Shown here: positions 37,030 through 45,338 of the stretch, one piece after another
How positions within the stretch are numbered: position 1 is the stretch's first letter
How the letters are laid out: each line of letters starts with the position of its first letter
Assembly (NCBI RefSeq): GCF_001657485.1
Contig: NZ_LXFU01000045.1
Span: 48,961-112,960, forward strand
From: Rhizobium sp. WYCCWR10014
GTDB lineage: Bacteria; Pseudomonadota; Alphaproteobacteria; Rhizobiales; Rhizobiaceae
Direction of reading: 5' to 3'
DNA length: 64,000 nt
Translations under genes and position numbers: made by a program
Notes under the pieces: generated by a model
Database searches by the model: none
What the model saw: only the letters and a program-made list of their open reading frames with translations
Told to the model about the DNA's origin: nothing

Positions 37030-37506
37030 ATGATATCAGCGGACAGGAAAGACGCTGCGTTACAGACGGCATCTGGGCGCAAACGCGCCGCCGATCTGCT
37101 GGCGCGTGCGGAGCGCAGCGAACTCTCAGCGGTCTTCGATGCGCTGCCGGAAAAGCCTGTGGCCCATCAGGTGCGCGGACCCGAGACCGGGCTGGTGATG
37201 GTTCGTGGACGCATCGGCGGCGGCGGCGCTCCCTTCAATCTCGGCGAAGTGACCATGACGCGGGCCACGGTCCGGCTCGACTCCGGCTCGGTCGGCCATG
37301 CACAGGCGCTCGGCACCGACCGTGAGAAGGCCAGGCTTGCGGCAATCTTCGACGCGCTCTGGCAGGAGGACGCGACGAAGGATTTCGTCGAACAGGCACT
37401 GCTTTTACCGATCGCCGAGCGGATCGCCGATGCCGAACGCCGCAAGGCGGACGAGACGGCGGCAACCCGCGTCGATTTCTTCACCATGGTGCGGGGAGAC
37501 AACTGA
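37030..37506 (+). CDS. phnG: C-P lyase core subunit PhnG
   Basis: Part of the PhnGHIJ core that joins phosphonate to the ribose of ATP. The start at 37030 has GAGGGAAG upstream; a TTG start at 36994 would fall in the operator. The 158-residue protein has GRKRAADLLARAERSELSAV at the N-terminus and FNLGEVTMTRATVRLDSG and VGHAQALGTDREKARLAAIF in the body, all typical of PhnG. It overlaps phnH by one base. Confidence 0.94.
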   Translation: MISADRKDAALQTASGRKRAADLLARAERSELSAVFDALPEKPVAHQVRGPETGLVMVRGRIGGGGAPFNLGEVTMTRATVRLDSGSVGHAQALGTDREKARLAAIFDALWQEDATKDFVEQALLLPIAERIADAERRKADETAATRVDFFTMVRGDN

Positions 37507-38114
37507 TGGGCCTGAAGACAGAAGCTCTGACCGGCGGCTTTGCCGAGCCGGTCTTCCATGCCCAAAGCGTCTTCAAGATGCTGATGGACGGCATGGCCCG
37601 CCCCGGCACGATCCAGACCGTTCAGCCCGACGTCGCTCCGCCGGCACCGCTCGGCATCGCCGCCGGCACGATCGCGCTGACGCTTTGCGACCACGACACG
37701 CCCGCTTGGCTTTCCCAGGGACTGGTGAGATCCGCCGTGCCGGAGTGGCTCGGCTTCCATACCGGCGCGCCGTTGACCACCGAAAAGGCCGAGGCGCGCT
37801 TTGCCTTCACCGAGGCCGGCACCGCACTTTCCTCCTTCGGCCTTTTTGCATCAGGCACGCAGGAATATCCCGACCGCTCGACGACTGTTGTCATCGAACT
37901 CGCAGAACTCGAGGGCGGCCGCAGGCTGGCGCTGATGGGTCCCGGCATCCAGAGCGTGGCGGAGATGGCGCCCATCGGCCTGCCGGAGACCTTCATGCGG
38001 CTCTGGACCGAGAACCGTGCGCTCTTTCCGCGCGGCGTCGACATCGTGCTGACGGCGGGCAAGCGTTTCCTCTGCCTGCCGCGCACCACCAAGATCACAG
38101 CAACGGAGATCTGA
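37506..38114 (+). CDS. phnH: C-P lyase core subunit PhnH
   Basis: A 202-residue structural subunit of the C-P lyase core. FHAQSVFKMLMDGMARPGTI near the N-terminus and LTLCDHDTPAWL are PhnH signatures; RLALMGPGIQS and LPRTTKI-type C-terminal sequence follow. Its fold is related to pyridoxal enzymes but lacks their cofactor lysine. Coupled to phnG by TGATG and followed by phnI after four bases. Confidence 0.94.
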   Translation: MGLKTEALTGGFAEPVFHAQSVFKMLMDGMARPGTIQTVQPDVAPPAPLGIAAGTIALTLCDHDTPAWLSQGLVRSAVPEWLGFHTGAPLTTEKAEARFAFTEAGTALSSFGLFASGTQEYPDRSTTVVIELAELEGGRRLALMGPGIQSVAEMAPIGLPETFMRLWTENRALFPRGVDIVLTAGKRFLCLPRTTKITATEI

Positions 38115-38118
38115 GCTC

Positions 38119-39225
38119 ATGTATGTTGCCGTCAAGGGTGGCGAGGCCGCCATCACCAATGCCCACCGCCTGCTGGCCGACCGCCGCCGCGGCGACCGTT
38201 CGCTGCCGGCAATCGGTATCGAACAGATCGTCGCGCAACTGGCGCTCGCCGTCGACCGCGTCATGGCCGAGGCATCGCTTTTCGACCGCACGCTCGCAGC
38301 CCTCGCCATCCGCCAATCGCGCGGCGATATGATCGAGGCGATCTTCCTGCTGCGCGCCTACCGCACGACGCTGCCGCGTTTCGGCTATTCGAAGCCACTC
38401 GACACGGCTGATATGACGATCGAGCGCCGCATCTCGGCGACCTACAAGGACCTGCCGGGCGGCCAGCTTCTTGGGCCCACCTTCGACTATACCCACCGGC
38501 TGCTCGACCCCTCGCTGCTTTCTGACGAGGCGGTCGAGACGCCCACTCAGCGCGCAGCCGAGACCGGCCGTGTCATGCGCGTCTCCGAGATCCTCGGCGA
38601 TGAGGGCCTGATCGAGGCCGACGGCGACATGCCTGAAGATCATGAGATCGGCGACCTGACCCGCGAGCCGATGGAATTCCCGATGACCCGGGATCTCCGC
38701 CTGCAGGCGCTTGCCCGCGGCGACGAGGGCTTCCTGCTGGCCCTCGGTTATTCCACCCAGCGCGGCTATGGCCGCAACCACCCCTTCACCGGCGAAATCC
38801 GCATCGGCGACGTCGAGGTGGAATTCGATGTGCCGGAACTCGGTTTCGCCGTCTCGCTCGGCACGATCCAGATCACCGAATGCCAGATGGTCAACCAGTT
38901 CAAGGGTTCGGCCAAGGCGCCGCCGCAATTCACCCGCGGCTACGGCCTGGTCTTCGGCCAGAGCGAGCGCAAGGCGATGGCGATGTCGCTGGTCGACCGG
39001 GCGCTTCGCGCCGAAGAGCTCGGCGAGGATATCACCGCGCCGGCACAGGACGAGGAATTCGTCATCTCGCACTCCGACAACGTCCAGGCGACGGGCTTCG
39101 TCGAGCACCTGAAGCTTCCGCATTATGTGGACTTCCAGGCCGAACTCGATCTCGTCCGCCGCATGCGCCGCGAATTCGAAGCCGCCCGCAATGGTGGCGA
39201 AGACATGAAGGAAGCCGCCGAATGA
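38119..39225 (+). CDS. phnI: C-P lyase core subunit PhnI (nucleosidase)
   Basis: A 368-residue subunit that, in the complex, catalyses displacement of adenine from ATP by the phosphonate. MYVAVKGGEAAI at the N-terminus, FLLRAYRTTLPRFGYS near residue 75, and LALARGDEGFLLALGYSTQRGYG (its core DEGFLLALGYSTQRGYG) near 205 are characteristic. Its TGA overlaps phnJ in ATGA. Confidence 0.95.
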   Translation: MYVAVKGGEAAITNAHRLLADRRRGDRSLPAIGIEQIVAQLALAVDRVMAEASLFDRTLAALAIRQSRGDMIEAIFLLRAYRTTLPRFGYSKPLDTADMTIERRISATYKDLPGGQLLGPTFDYTHRLLDPSLLSDEAVETPTQRAAETGRVMRVSEILGDEGLIEADGDMPEDHEIGDLTREPMEFPMTRDLRLQALARGDEGFLLALGYSTQRGYGRNHPFTGEIRIGDVEVEFDVPELGFAVSLGTIQITECQMVNQFKGSAKAPPQFTRGYGLVFGQSERKAMAMSLVDRALRAEELGEDITAPAQDEEFVISHSDNVQATGFVEHLKLPHYVDFQAELDLVRRMRREFEAARNGGEDMKEAAE

Positions 39226-40097
39226 CCGATCTGGCCAGCTACAACTTCGCCTATCTCGACGAACAGACCAAGCGGATGATCCGCCGCGCCATCCTGAAAG
39301 CGATCGCCATTCCCGGCTATCAGGTGCCCTTCGCCTCGCGCGAAATGCCGATGCCCTATGGCTGGGGCACCGGCGGTGTGCAGGTGACGGCCTCGATCAT
39401 CGGACCTGATGACGTGCTGAAGGTTATCGACCAGGGTGCCGACGACACGACCAACGCCGTTTCCATCCGCGCTTTCTTCCAGAAGGTCGCCAACGTCGCG
39501 GTGACGACGCATACCAAGGATGCGACGATCATCCAGACGCGCCACCGCATTCCCGAGGAAAAGCTCGGGGTCGGGCAGGTGCTCGTCTACCAGGTGCCGA
39601 TCCCCGAGCCGCTGCGCTTCCTCGAGCCGCGCGAGACCGAGACGCGCAAGATGCACGCTCTCGAAGAATACGGCCTCATGCACGTGAAGCTCTACGAGGA
39701 TATCGCCCATAACGGCCGCATCTCGCGGACTTACGCCTATCCGGTGAAGGTCCACGGCCGCTATGTCATGGACCCGTCGCCGACGCCGAAATTCGACAAT
39801 CCGAAGATGCATATGTCGGACGCACTGCAGCTCTTCGGCGCCGGACGCGAAAAGCGCATCTATGCGGTGCCGCCCTATACCGACGTCGTCAGCCTGGATT
39901 TCGAGGATTATCCCTTCGATATCCAGCGTTTCGATAGGCCCTGCGCCCTTTGCGGCGCCGAGGATGTCTATCTCGACGAAGTGGTTCTCGACGACAAGGG
40001 CGGGCGAATGTTCGTCTGCTCCGACACCGATCATTGCGAAGACCGCCGCGCGCACGGACATGCCGGCGAGATGCTGGCCCGGGAGGCTGCAGAATGA
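39222..40097 (+). CDS. phnJ: Carbon-phosphorus lyase PhnJ (radical SAM)
   Basis: Cleaves the C-P bond using a 4Fe-4S cluster and S-adenosylmethionine. The 291-residue protein has the special C-X2-C-X21-C-X5-C arrangement (CALC, then FVCSDTDHC) that I counted in the C-terminal part, with GGVQVTASIIG and AGREKRIYAVPPYT also typical. Start 39222 overlaps phnI; a much longer frame open to the left is only the shadow of phnI. Confidence 0.96.
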   Translation: MTDLASYNFAYLDEQTKRMIRRAILKAIAIPGYQVPFASREMPMPYGWGTGGVQVTASIIGPDDVLKVIDQGADDTTNAVSIRAFFQKVANVAVTTHTKDATIIQTRHRIPEEKLGVGQVLVYQVPIPEPLRFLEPRETETRKMHALEEYGLMHVKLYEDIAHNGRISRTYAYPVKVHGRYVMDPSPTPKFDNPKMHMSDALQLFGAGREKRIYAVPPYTDVVSLDFEDYPFDIQRFDRPCALCGAEDVYLDEVVLDDKGGRMFVCSDTDHCEDRRAHGHAGEMLAREAAE

Positions 40098-40870
40098 GCG
40101 ATACGCCCCTCCTCAAAGTCCATGACGTTTCGAAATTCTACGGCAACCGCATCGGCTGCCGCGACGTCTCCTTCGAGCTCTGGCCCGGCGAAGTGCTCGC
40201 CATTGTCGGTGAATCCGGCTCCGGCAAGACGACGCTGCTCAACTGCCTCTCCACCCGGCTGCTGCCGAGCACCGGCAGCGTCGAATATCATATGCGCGAC
40301 GGCAGCTACCGCGACCTCTATCGGATGAACGAGGCCGAGCGGCGTTTCCTGATGCGCACCGACTGGGGCTTCGTGCATCAGAACCCGGCCGACGGCCTGC
40401 GCATGACCGTCTCTGCCGGCGCCAATGTCGGCGAACGGCTGATGGCGATCGGCGACCGGCACTATGGCAAGATCCGCGCTTCGGCGATCGACTGGCTGGA
40501 GCGCGTCGAGATCGACGCCGACCGCATCGACGACCAGCCGCGCGCCTTTTCCGGCGGCATGCGCCAGCGATTGCAGATCGCCCGCAACCTCGTCACCGGT
40601 CCGCGCCTCGTCTTCATGGACGAGCCGACCGGCGGCCTCGACGTCTCGGTGCAGGCGCGCCTGCTCGATCTCGTGCGCGGCCTCGTCAACGATCTCGGTC
40701 TTTCGGCCATCATCGTCACCCACGATCTCGCCGTCGCCCGCCTGCTCTCGCACCGGATGATGGTGATGAAGGACGGCTACGTCATCGAACACGGGCTCAC
40801 CGACCGCGTGCTCGACGACCCGCGCGAACCCTATACGCAGCTGCTCGTCTCCTCGATCCTGCAGGTCTGA
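40094..40870 (+). CDS. phnK: C-P lyase associated ATP-binding protein PhnK
   Basis: An ABC-type ATPase of 258 residues that docks on the C-P lyase core rather than on a permease. GESGSGKTTLLNCL, FSGGMRQRLQIARNL, MDEPTGGLDVSVQARLLDLV and VTHDLAVARLL are intact. The insert MRDGSYRDLYRMNEAERRFL near residue 70 is characteristic of PhnK. Starts in ATGA overlap with phnJ. A palindromic repeat lies in the 97-base gap before phnL. Confidence 0.94.
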   Translation: MSDTPLLKVHDVSKFYGNRIGCRDVSFELWPGEVLAIVGESGSGKTTLLNCLSTRLLPSTGSVEYHMRDGSYRDLYRMNEAERRFLMRTDWGFVHQNPADGLRMTVSAGANVGERLMAIGDRHYGKIRASAIDWLERVEIDADRIDDQPRAFSGGMRQRLQIARNLVTGPRLVFMDEPTGGLDVSVQARLLDLVRGLVNDLGLSAIIVTHDLAVARLLSHRMMVMKDGYVIEHGLTDRVLDDPREPYTQLLVSSILQV

Positions 40871-40911
40871 GGGAAGCGCAGAACCGCTCCAACCTTTTGT
40901 TTTTACGCAAT

Positions 40912-40953
40912 TCCGGACGGAAAACCGCTTCACACTTTTCCTGGAATTGCTCT
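40912..40953. repeat. Palindromic repeat with AAAACCGCTTCACACTTTT core, copy 2
   Basis: GCAATTCCGGACGG at the left and CCTGGAATTGC at the right surround the core AAAACCGCTTCACACTTTT. It lies between phnK and phnL, so it is transcribed if the operon is continuous. Confidence 0.75.
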
Positions 40954-40967
40954 AGAAAGAAGAAATC

Positions 40968-41675
40968 ATGGCAACGCCCCTCGTCGTTTCCGAAGTCTCG
41001 AAGAGCTTCACCATGCATCTGCGCGACGGCATCAAGCTACCTGTCGTCTCCGATGTCGCCTTCTCCGTCGCATCGGGCGAATGCGTCGTGCTCGGTGGCC
41101 CATCGGGCATCGGCAAGAGCTCGCTGCTCAAGATGATCTACGGCAATTATGCCGTCGACACCGGCCAGATCCTCATTCGCCACGACGGACGCATCGTCGA
41201 TCTCGCTTCCACTGATCCGCGTACCGTGCTCAACGTCCGCCGGAATACGCTCGGTTATGTCAGCCAGTTCCTGCGCACCGTGCCGCGCGTCGCGGCGATC
41301 GACGTGGTTGCCGAACCGCTGGTGGCACGCGGCGAGGACGCCGTCACGGCGCGGGAAAAGGCGGGCGCCCTGCTTGCCAGGCTCAACCTGCCGGAAACGC
41401 TCTGGCAGCTTCCGCCCGCCACCTTCTCCGGCGGCGAGCAGCAACGCGTCAACATCGCACGCGGCTTCATCACCGAGCACACGATTTTGCTTCTCGATGA
41501 GCCCACGGCCTCGCTCGATGCCAGGAACCGTGCCGTCGTCGTCGGCATGATCGCAGAAAAGAAGAAGGCGGGTGTGGCCCTTCTCGGCATTTTCCACGAC
41601 GAAGAAGTGCGCGAAGCTGTCGCCGACCGTATCCTCGACGTCCAGCAGTTTTCACCCAGAAAGATCGCTGCATGA
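40968..41675 (+). CDS. phnL: C-P lyase associated ATP-binding protein PhnL
   Basis: A second ABC-type ATPase (235 residues) found with C-P lyase; it is thought to act on the PhnK-bound complex. SKSFTMHLRDGIKLPVVSDV at the N-terminus is PhnL-like, followed by GGPSGIGKSSLLKMIYGNY, FSGGEQQRVNIARGF and LLDEPTASLD. The stop overlaps the next start in ATGA. Confidence 0.94.
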   Translation: MATPLVVSEVSKSFTMHLRDGIKLPVVSDVAFSVASGECVVLGGPSGIGKSSLLKMIYGNYAVDTGQILIRHDGRIVDLASTDPRTVLNVRRNTLGYVSQFLRTVPRVAAIDVVAEPLVARGEDAVTAREKAGALLARLNLPETLWQLPPATFSGGEQQRVNIARGFITEHTILLLDEPTASLDARNRAVVVGMIAEKKKAGVALLGIFHDEEVREAVADRILDVQQFSPRKIAA

Positions 41676-42289
41676 GCCGCAAGCTGGGTATCGAGCCCTA
41701 TTTTCATGAGACGGCATCCGTCAGCGATTCCACCTTCGGGCGCTATACGGAGGTCTCGGAACGCTGCCGCATCAGCGAGGCCAGCTTCGGCGACTATTCC
41801 TACATCATGCAGGACGGCTCCGTCTGGTGTGCGACGATCGGCAAATTCGTCAATATCGCCGCCGCCGTGCGCATCAACGCCACCAACCATCCGACCTGGC
41901 GCGCGACGCTGCATCATTTCACCTATCGCGCCGCCGACTACTGGCCGGACGGCGACATGGAAACGGACTTCTTCGCCTGGCGGCGCGCAAACCGCGTGAC
42001 GATCGGCAACGACGTCTGGATCGGCCACGGGGCGACGATCCTGCCCGGCGTCAACGTCGGCAACGGCGCGGTGATCGGGGCCGGCGCCGTCGTCTCGAAG
42101 GACGTCGCGGCCTATGCGATCGTCGGCGGCGTACCGGCCAAGCTCATCCGCGAGCGCTTTCCAAGAGAGGTCGGCGAACGGATGGACAGGCTTTGCTGGT
42201 GGGACTGGGAGCACGACCGGCTGCGCCAGGCGCTCCAGGATTTTCGCAACCTGGACGCGGAAGATTTCCTGTCCCGCTACGGCGGTTAA
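41672..42289 (+). CDS. Hexapeptide-repeat acyltransferase of the phosphonate locus
   Basis: A left-handed beta-helix acyltransferase of 205 residues, matching the class found in phn operons (TIGR03308 type). Hexapeptide-repeat sequence includes VTIGNDVWIGHGATILPGVN and GNGAVIGAGAVVSKDVAAYA, with NHPTWRATLHHFTYR carrying the likely catalytic His. Its place after phnL parallels PhnO (a GNAT acetyltransferase) elsewhere, but the fold is unrelated. A detoxifying acetylation of aminophosphonates is inferred only. Confidence 0.88.
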   Translation: MSRKLGIEPYFHETASVSDSTFGRYTEVSERCRISEASFGDYSYIMQDGSVWCATIGKFVNIAAAVRINATNHPTWRATLHHFTYRAADYWPDGDMETDFFAWRRANRVTIGNDVWIGHGATILPGVNVGNGAVIGAGAVVSKDVAAYAIVGGVPAKLIRERFPREVGERMDRLCWWDWEHDRLRQALQDFRNLDAEDFLSRYGG

Positions 42290-42404
42290 AACCCCCGATA
42301 TAGGGGCGAAGAATTGTGACAGGACTTACACAAATATGACATGCGAGGTTCATCAAGCGGGACTAATGCGATGCTGACCAAGGCCTGGATCGCAAGGGAA
42401 GAGC

Positions 42405-43253
42405 ATGATGTTCGAGCTGAAGAATGTCACACGTCGTTTCGGAAAAAAGCTCGCTGTCGATTCCGTCACGCTGGCCATTCCCCAAGGCCAGATGGTCGGC
42501 ATCATCGGCCGCTCCGGTGCCGGCAAGTCGACGCTGCTGCGCATGATCAACCGCCTTCAGGAGCCGAGCTCCGGCTCCGTTCATTTTGCCGGCGTCGAGG
42601 TCTCCGGGCTTCGCGGCCAGGCGTTGCGCAACTGGCAGCGCGACTGCGCGATGATTTTCCAGCAGTTCAACCTGGTGCCGCGCCTCGACGTCCTCACCAA
42701 TGTCATGCTCGGCCGCCTCAATCATCGATCGACGCTTATGAGCCTGCTCAATATCTTCACCCGCGAGGAACGCGTGCATGCCATCGCGGCACTCGAACGC
42801 CTCGGCATCGAGCAGACGGCGCTGCAGGCAGCCGGGACGCTTTCCGGCGGCCAGCAGCAGCGCGTGGCGATCGCCCGCGCGCTGATGCAGAACCCGAAAA
42901 TGGTTCTCGCCGACGAGCCGATCGCCTCGCTCGATCCGCTGAACGCCAAGATCGTCATGGATGCGTTGCGCGACATCAACGAGCGCGAGGGCATCACCGT
43001 CATCACCAACCTTCACACGCTCGACACCGCCCGCAACTATTGTGAGCGCATCGTCGGCATGGCCGGCGGCCGTGTCGTCTTCGACGGCAAGCCCTCGGAG
43101 CTGACCGCCGAAGCGGTGAAGGAAATCTACGGGACGGACAAGGACGGCGCCGGCATCGACGAAACGGTGACCTCGACCTCAATCAATATCGCCCCCGAGC
43201 GGGCAGACAATCAATCCGCCGGCACCCAACCGCTGGCGCTGGCCGGTCTCTGA
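42405..43253 (+). CDS. phnC: Phosphonate ABC transporter ATP-binding protein
   Basis: The 282-residue ATPase of the phosphonate importer. VGIIGRSGAGKSTLLRMINR, LSGGQQQRVAIARALMQNPK, ADEPIASLDPLNAKIVMDAL and VITNLHTLDTARNYCERIVG are PhnC signatures. Two adjacent ATGs begin the frame. The 115-base gap before it could hold a second promoter; I do not see a clear PHO box. A 30-residue polar tail extends past the usual end. Confidence 0.94.
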   Translation: MMFELKNVTRRFGKKLAVDSVTLAIPQGQMVGIIGRSGAGKSTLLRMINRLQEPSSGSVHFAGVEVSGLRGQALRNWQRDCAMIFQQFNLVPRLDVLTNVMLGRLNHRSTLMSLLNIFTREERVHAIAALERLGIEQTALQAAGTLSGGQQQRVAIARALMQNPKMVLADEPIASLDPLNAKIVMDALRDINEREGITVITNLHTLDTARNYCERIVGMAGGRVVFDGKPSELTAEAVKEIYGTDKDGAGIDETVTSTSINIAPERADNQSAGTQPLALAGL

Positions 43254-43339
43254 GAGAGCCGGCTGCGATCGAGAGCCCGCGTCAAGGGCACACTTCTTCG
43301 TAACGGGAAGGCCGGGGACACCGGTCAATAGGAGAGAAC

Positions 43340-44245
43340 ATGTTGAAGAAAGCACTCTTTGCGGCAACGGCGCTCTTCGCGCTCGCCGGCGCTGCCCATG
43401 CTGCAGACCTCAAGGAATTCCGCATCGGCATCCTCGGCGGCGAAAACGAAACCGACCGGCTGCGCAACTATGCCTGCCTTGCCGACCACCTGAAGCAGGA
43501 ATTCGGCTTCGAGAAGGTTTCGCTCTTCCCGGCCGCCGACTATGACGGCGTGATCCAGGGCCTGCTCGGCGGCACGCTCGACTTCGCCGAACTCGGCGCC
43601 TCCGGCTACGCCGCCGTCTACATCAAGGATCCGAAGGCTGTGACGCCGATCCTGACGACGCAGCAGAAGGACGGCTCGACGGGCTATTACTCGATCGGCC
43701 TCGCTCTGAAGTCCTCCGGCATCAAGTCCATCAAGGACGCCAAGGGCAAGAAGCTCGGCTACGCCGATCCGGATTCCACCTCCGGCTACCTCGTTCCGCT
43801 GACGCAGATCCCGAAGGACACGGGCATGCCGAACGACAAGTTCTTCGCCTCGACGCAGTTCAACGGCGGCCACGAGAACAACCTTCTCGCTGCCTATGAC
43901 GGCAAGGTCGACATCGCCGTCGACGATAGCTCGGGCATCGGCGATTTCAAGGACGGCTACACCTCCGGCACCTTCCGCAAGGAAGTCGACAAGGGCGCCG
44001 TCGATCCGAACAAGCTGGTTGAAGTATGGCGTTCGCCGCTGATCCCGAACGGCCCGCTCGTCGTTCGCAACGCTCTCGGCGAAGAGTGGCAGACGAAGCT
44101 TGCAGCCTTCTTCACAGCTCTGCCGGCGAAGGATCAAAAGTGCTTCACGGCTGTCGAAGGCGGCGATTACCAGGGCTACGCCCCCGTCAAGCACGACTTC
44201 TACAACGCCGTTGTCGACGTCCGCAAGGCAGCCATCGGCGGCTGA
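43340..44245 (+). CDS. phnD: Phosphonate-binding periplasmic protein
   Basis: The 301-residue binding protein of the PhnCDE importer. The signal peptide runs to about residue 21 (AGAAHA-AD). FRIGILGGENETDRLRNYAC, FPAADYDGVIQGLLGGTLDF and ADPDSTSGYLVPL match the PhnD family, the last holding residues that ligate the phosphonate group. GGAGA lies upstream of the ATG. Confidence 0.95.
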   Translation: MLKKALFAATALFALAGAAHAADLKEFRIGILGGENETDRLRNYACLADHLKQEFGFEKVSLFPAADYDGVIQGLLGGTLDFAELGASGYAAVYIKDPKAVTPILTTQQKDGSTGYYSIGLALKSSGIKSIKDAKGKKLGYADPDSTSGYLVPLTQIPKDTGMPNDKFFASTQFNGGHENNLLAAYDGKVDIAVDDSSGIGDFKDGYTSGTFRKEVDKGAVDPNKLVEVWRSPLIPNGPLVVRNALGEEWQTKLAAFFTALPAKDQKCFTAVEGGDYQGYAPVKHDFYNAVVDVRKAAIGG

Positions 44246-44297
44246 TCGGCCTTTCGAATGCGGGGCGGCTGGAAACGGCCGCCCTTTATCTTGCGAC

Positions 44298-44356
44298 TAT
44301 AGCGCCGGGCGTCTTTTCGAGAGCCGCAAAGGACGCTGAAGCACTTGAATTATGCA
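44298..44356 (-). repeat. Intergenic element, degenerate copy 3 (palindrome B, inverted)
   Basis: Read on the minus strand it gives TGCATAATTCAAGTGCTTC, then CAGCGTCCTTTGCGG...CGAAAAGACGCCCGGCGCT, i.e. the linker and palindrome B with several substitutions. It lies between phnD and phnE and ends 16 bases before the phnE start. Confidence 0.7.
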
Positions 44357-44371
44357 GTAGGCGAGGCGTTG

Positions 44372-45331
44372 ATGACTATTGCCGATACACAGCCGCACAT
44401 GCAGAGCATGCAAGAGATCGGCACCGCCTGGGACCGGATGGTCGCCAAGCGCCGCCTCTACACCGTTCTCGGCCTGGTTATCCTGATTGCGGCTTTCGTC
44501 AGCTCCGTGCGCTTCGCCGACGAGAGCAATGCCGGCCATTTCTTCGACCGCCTGCCGCATCTCTTCGACTTCCTGAGCTGGCTCATTCCCAAGGATTGGC
44601 ACGACGTCTGGCGCGCGCTGTTCGACATAGCGAGCGTCAACGACAAGGGCGGCGAGGAATTTAATTTCGACAGGGGCCGCGTCTACGTCTGGGGCGCCTT
44701 CTACATTCCCGAATATTTCGAGCTGATGATCGTGACGATCAATGTGGCGCTGATTTCGACGATCATCGCCTTCGTCTTTGCGGTTCCCTTGAGCTTCTTT
44801 GCCGCGCGCAACCTGACGAATTCATGGCCGTTGCGCATCTTCACCAAGCGGCTGATGGAATTCCTGCGTGCCTTCCCGGAGATCGTCATTGCCGGTCTGT
44901 TTTCGGCGATCCTGTCGATCGGGCCGGTCGCCGCCATCATCGCCATCACCCTGCACACGATCGGCGCGCTCGGCAAACTCTTCTACGAAGTGGCCGAGAA
45001 TATCGACATGAAGCCGCATGAGGGCATGAAAGCCGTCGGCGCCAACTGGTGGGAGCGCATCCGCTTTGCCGCCCTGCCGCAGGTGCTGCCCAATTTCACC
45101 TCCTATGCGCTGCTGCGCCTCGAGATCAACGTGCGCGCCTCGACCATCATCGGCGCCGTCGGCGGCGGCGGCATCGGCGAGGAGCTGAAGCTTTCGATTT
45201 CGCGCGGCTTCGGCGCCAAGACGGTTGCGCTCGTTCTCCTGCTGTTCGTGACGATCGTCGCCGTCGACCAGTTCTCCGCATGGCTGCGCCGCCGCCTGGT
45301 CGGCGAGCACGCCTTCCTCCTGCAACATTGA
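44372..45331 (+). CDS. phnE: Phosphonate ABC transporter permease 1
   Basis: A 319-residue permease. The start at 44372 has GAGG five bases upstream; an alternative TTG start further left lies in the repeat. Hydrophobic segments at about 28-47 and from 110 onward surround a polar loop, and the coupling region reads GMKAVGANWWERIRFAALPQ with IIGAVGGGGIGEEL after it, as in PhnE. It pairs with the next permease seven bases downstream. Confidence 0.93.
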   Translation: MTIADTQPHMQSMQEIGTAWDRMVAKRRLYTVLGLVILIAAFVSSVRFADESNAGHFFDRLPHLFDFLSWLIPKDWHDVWRALFDIASVNDKGGEEFNFDRGRVYVWGAFYIPEYFELMIVTINVALISTIIAFVFAVPLSFFAARNLTNSWPLRIFTKRLMEFLRAFPEIVIAGLFSAILSIGPVAAIIAITLHTIGALGKLFYEVAENIDMKPHEGMKAVGANWWERIRFAALPQVLPNFTSYALLRLEINVRASTIIGAVGGGGIGEELKLSISRGFGAKTVALVLLLFVTIVAVDQFSAWLRRRLVGEHAFLLQH

Positions 45332-45338
45332 GGCCGCC

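Noticed and set aside
42300..42345. A possible PHO box before phnC (GTGACAGG ... ATATGACA)
   Set aside because: The two TGACA units are 20 bases apart instead of 11, and the middle unit is too degenerate.
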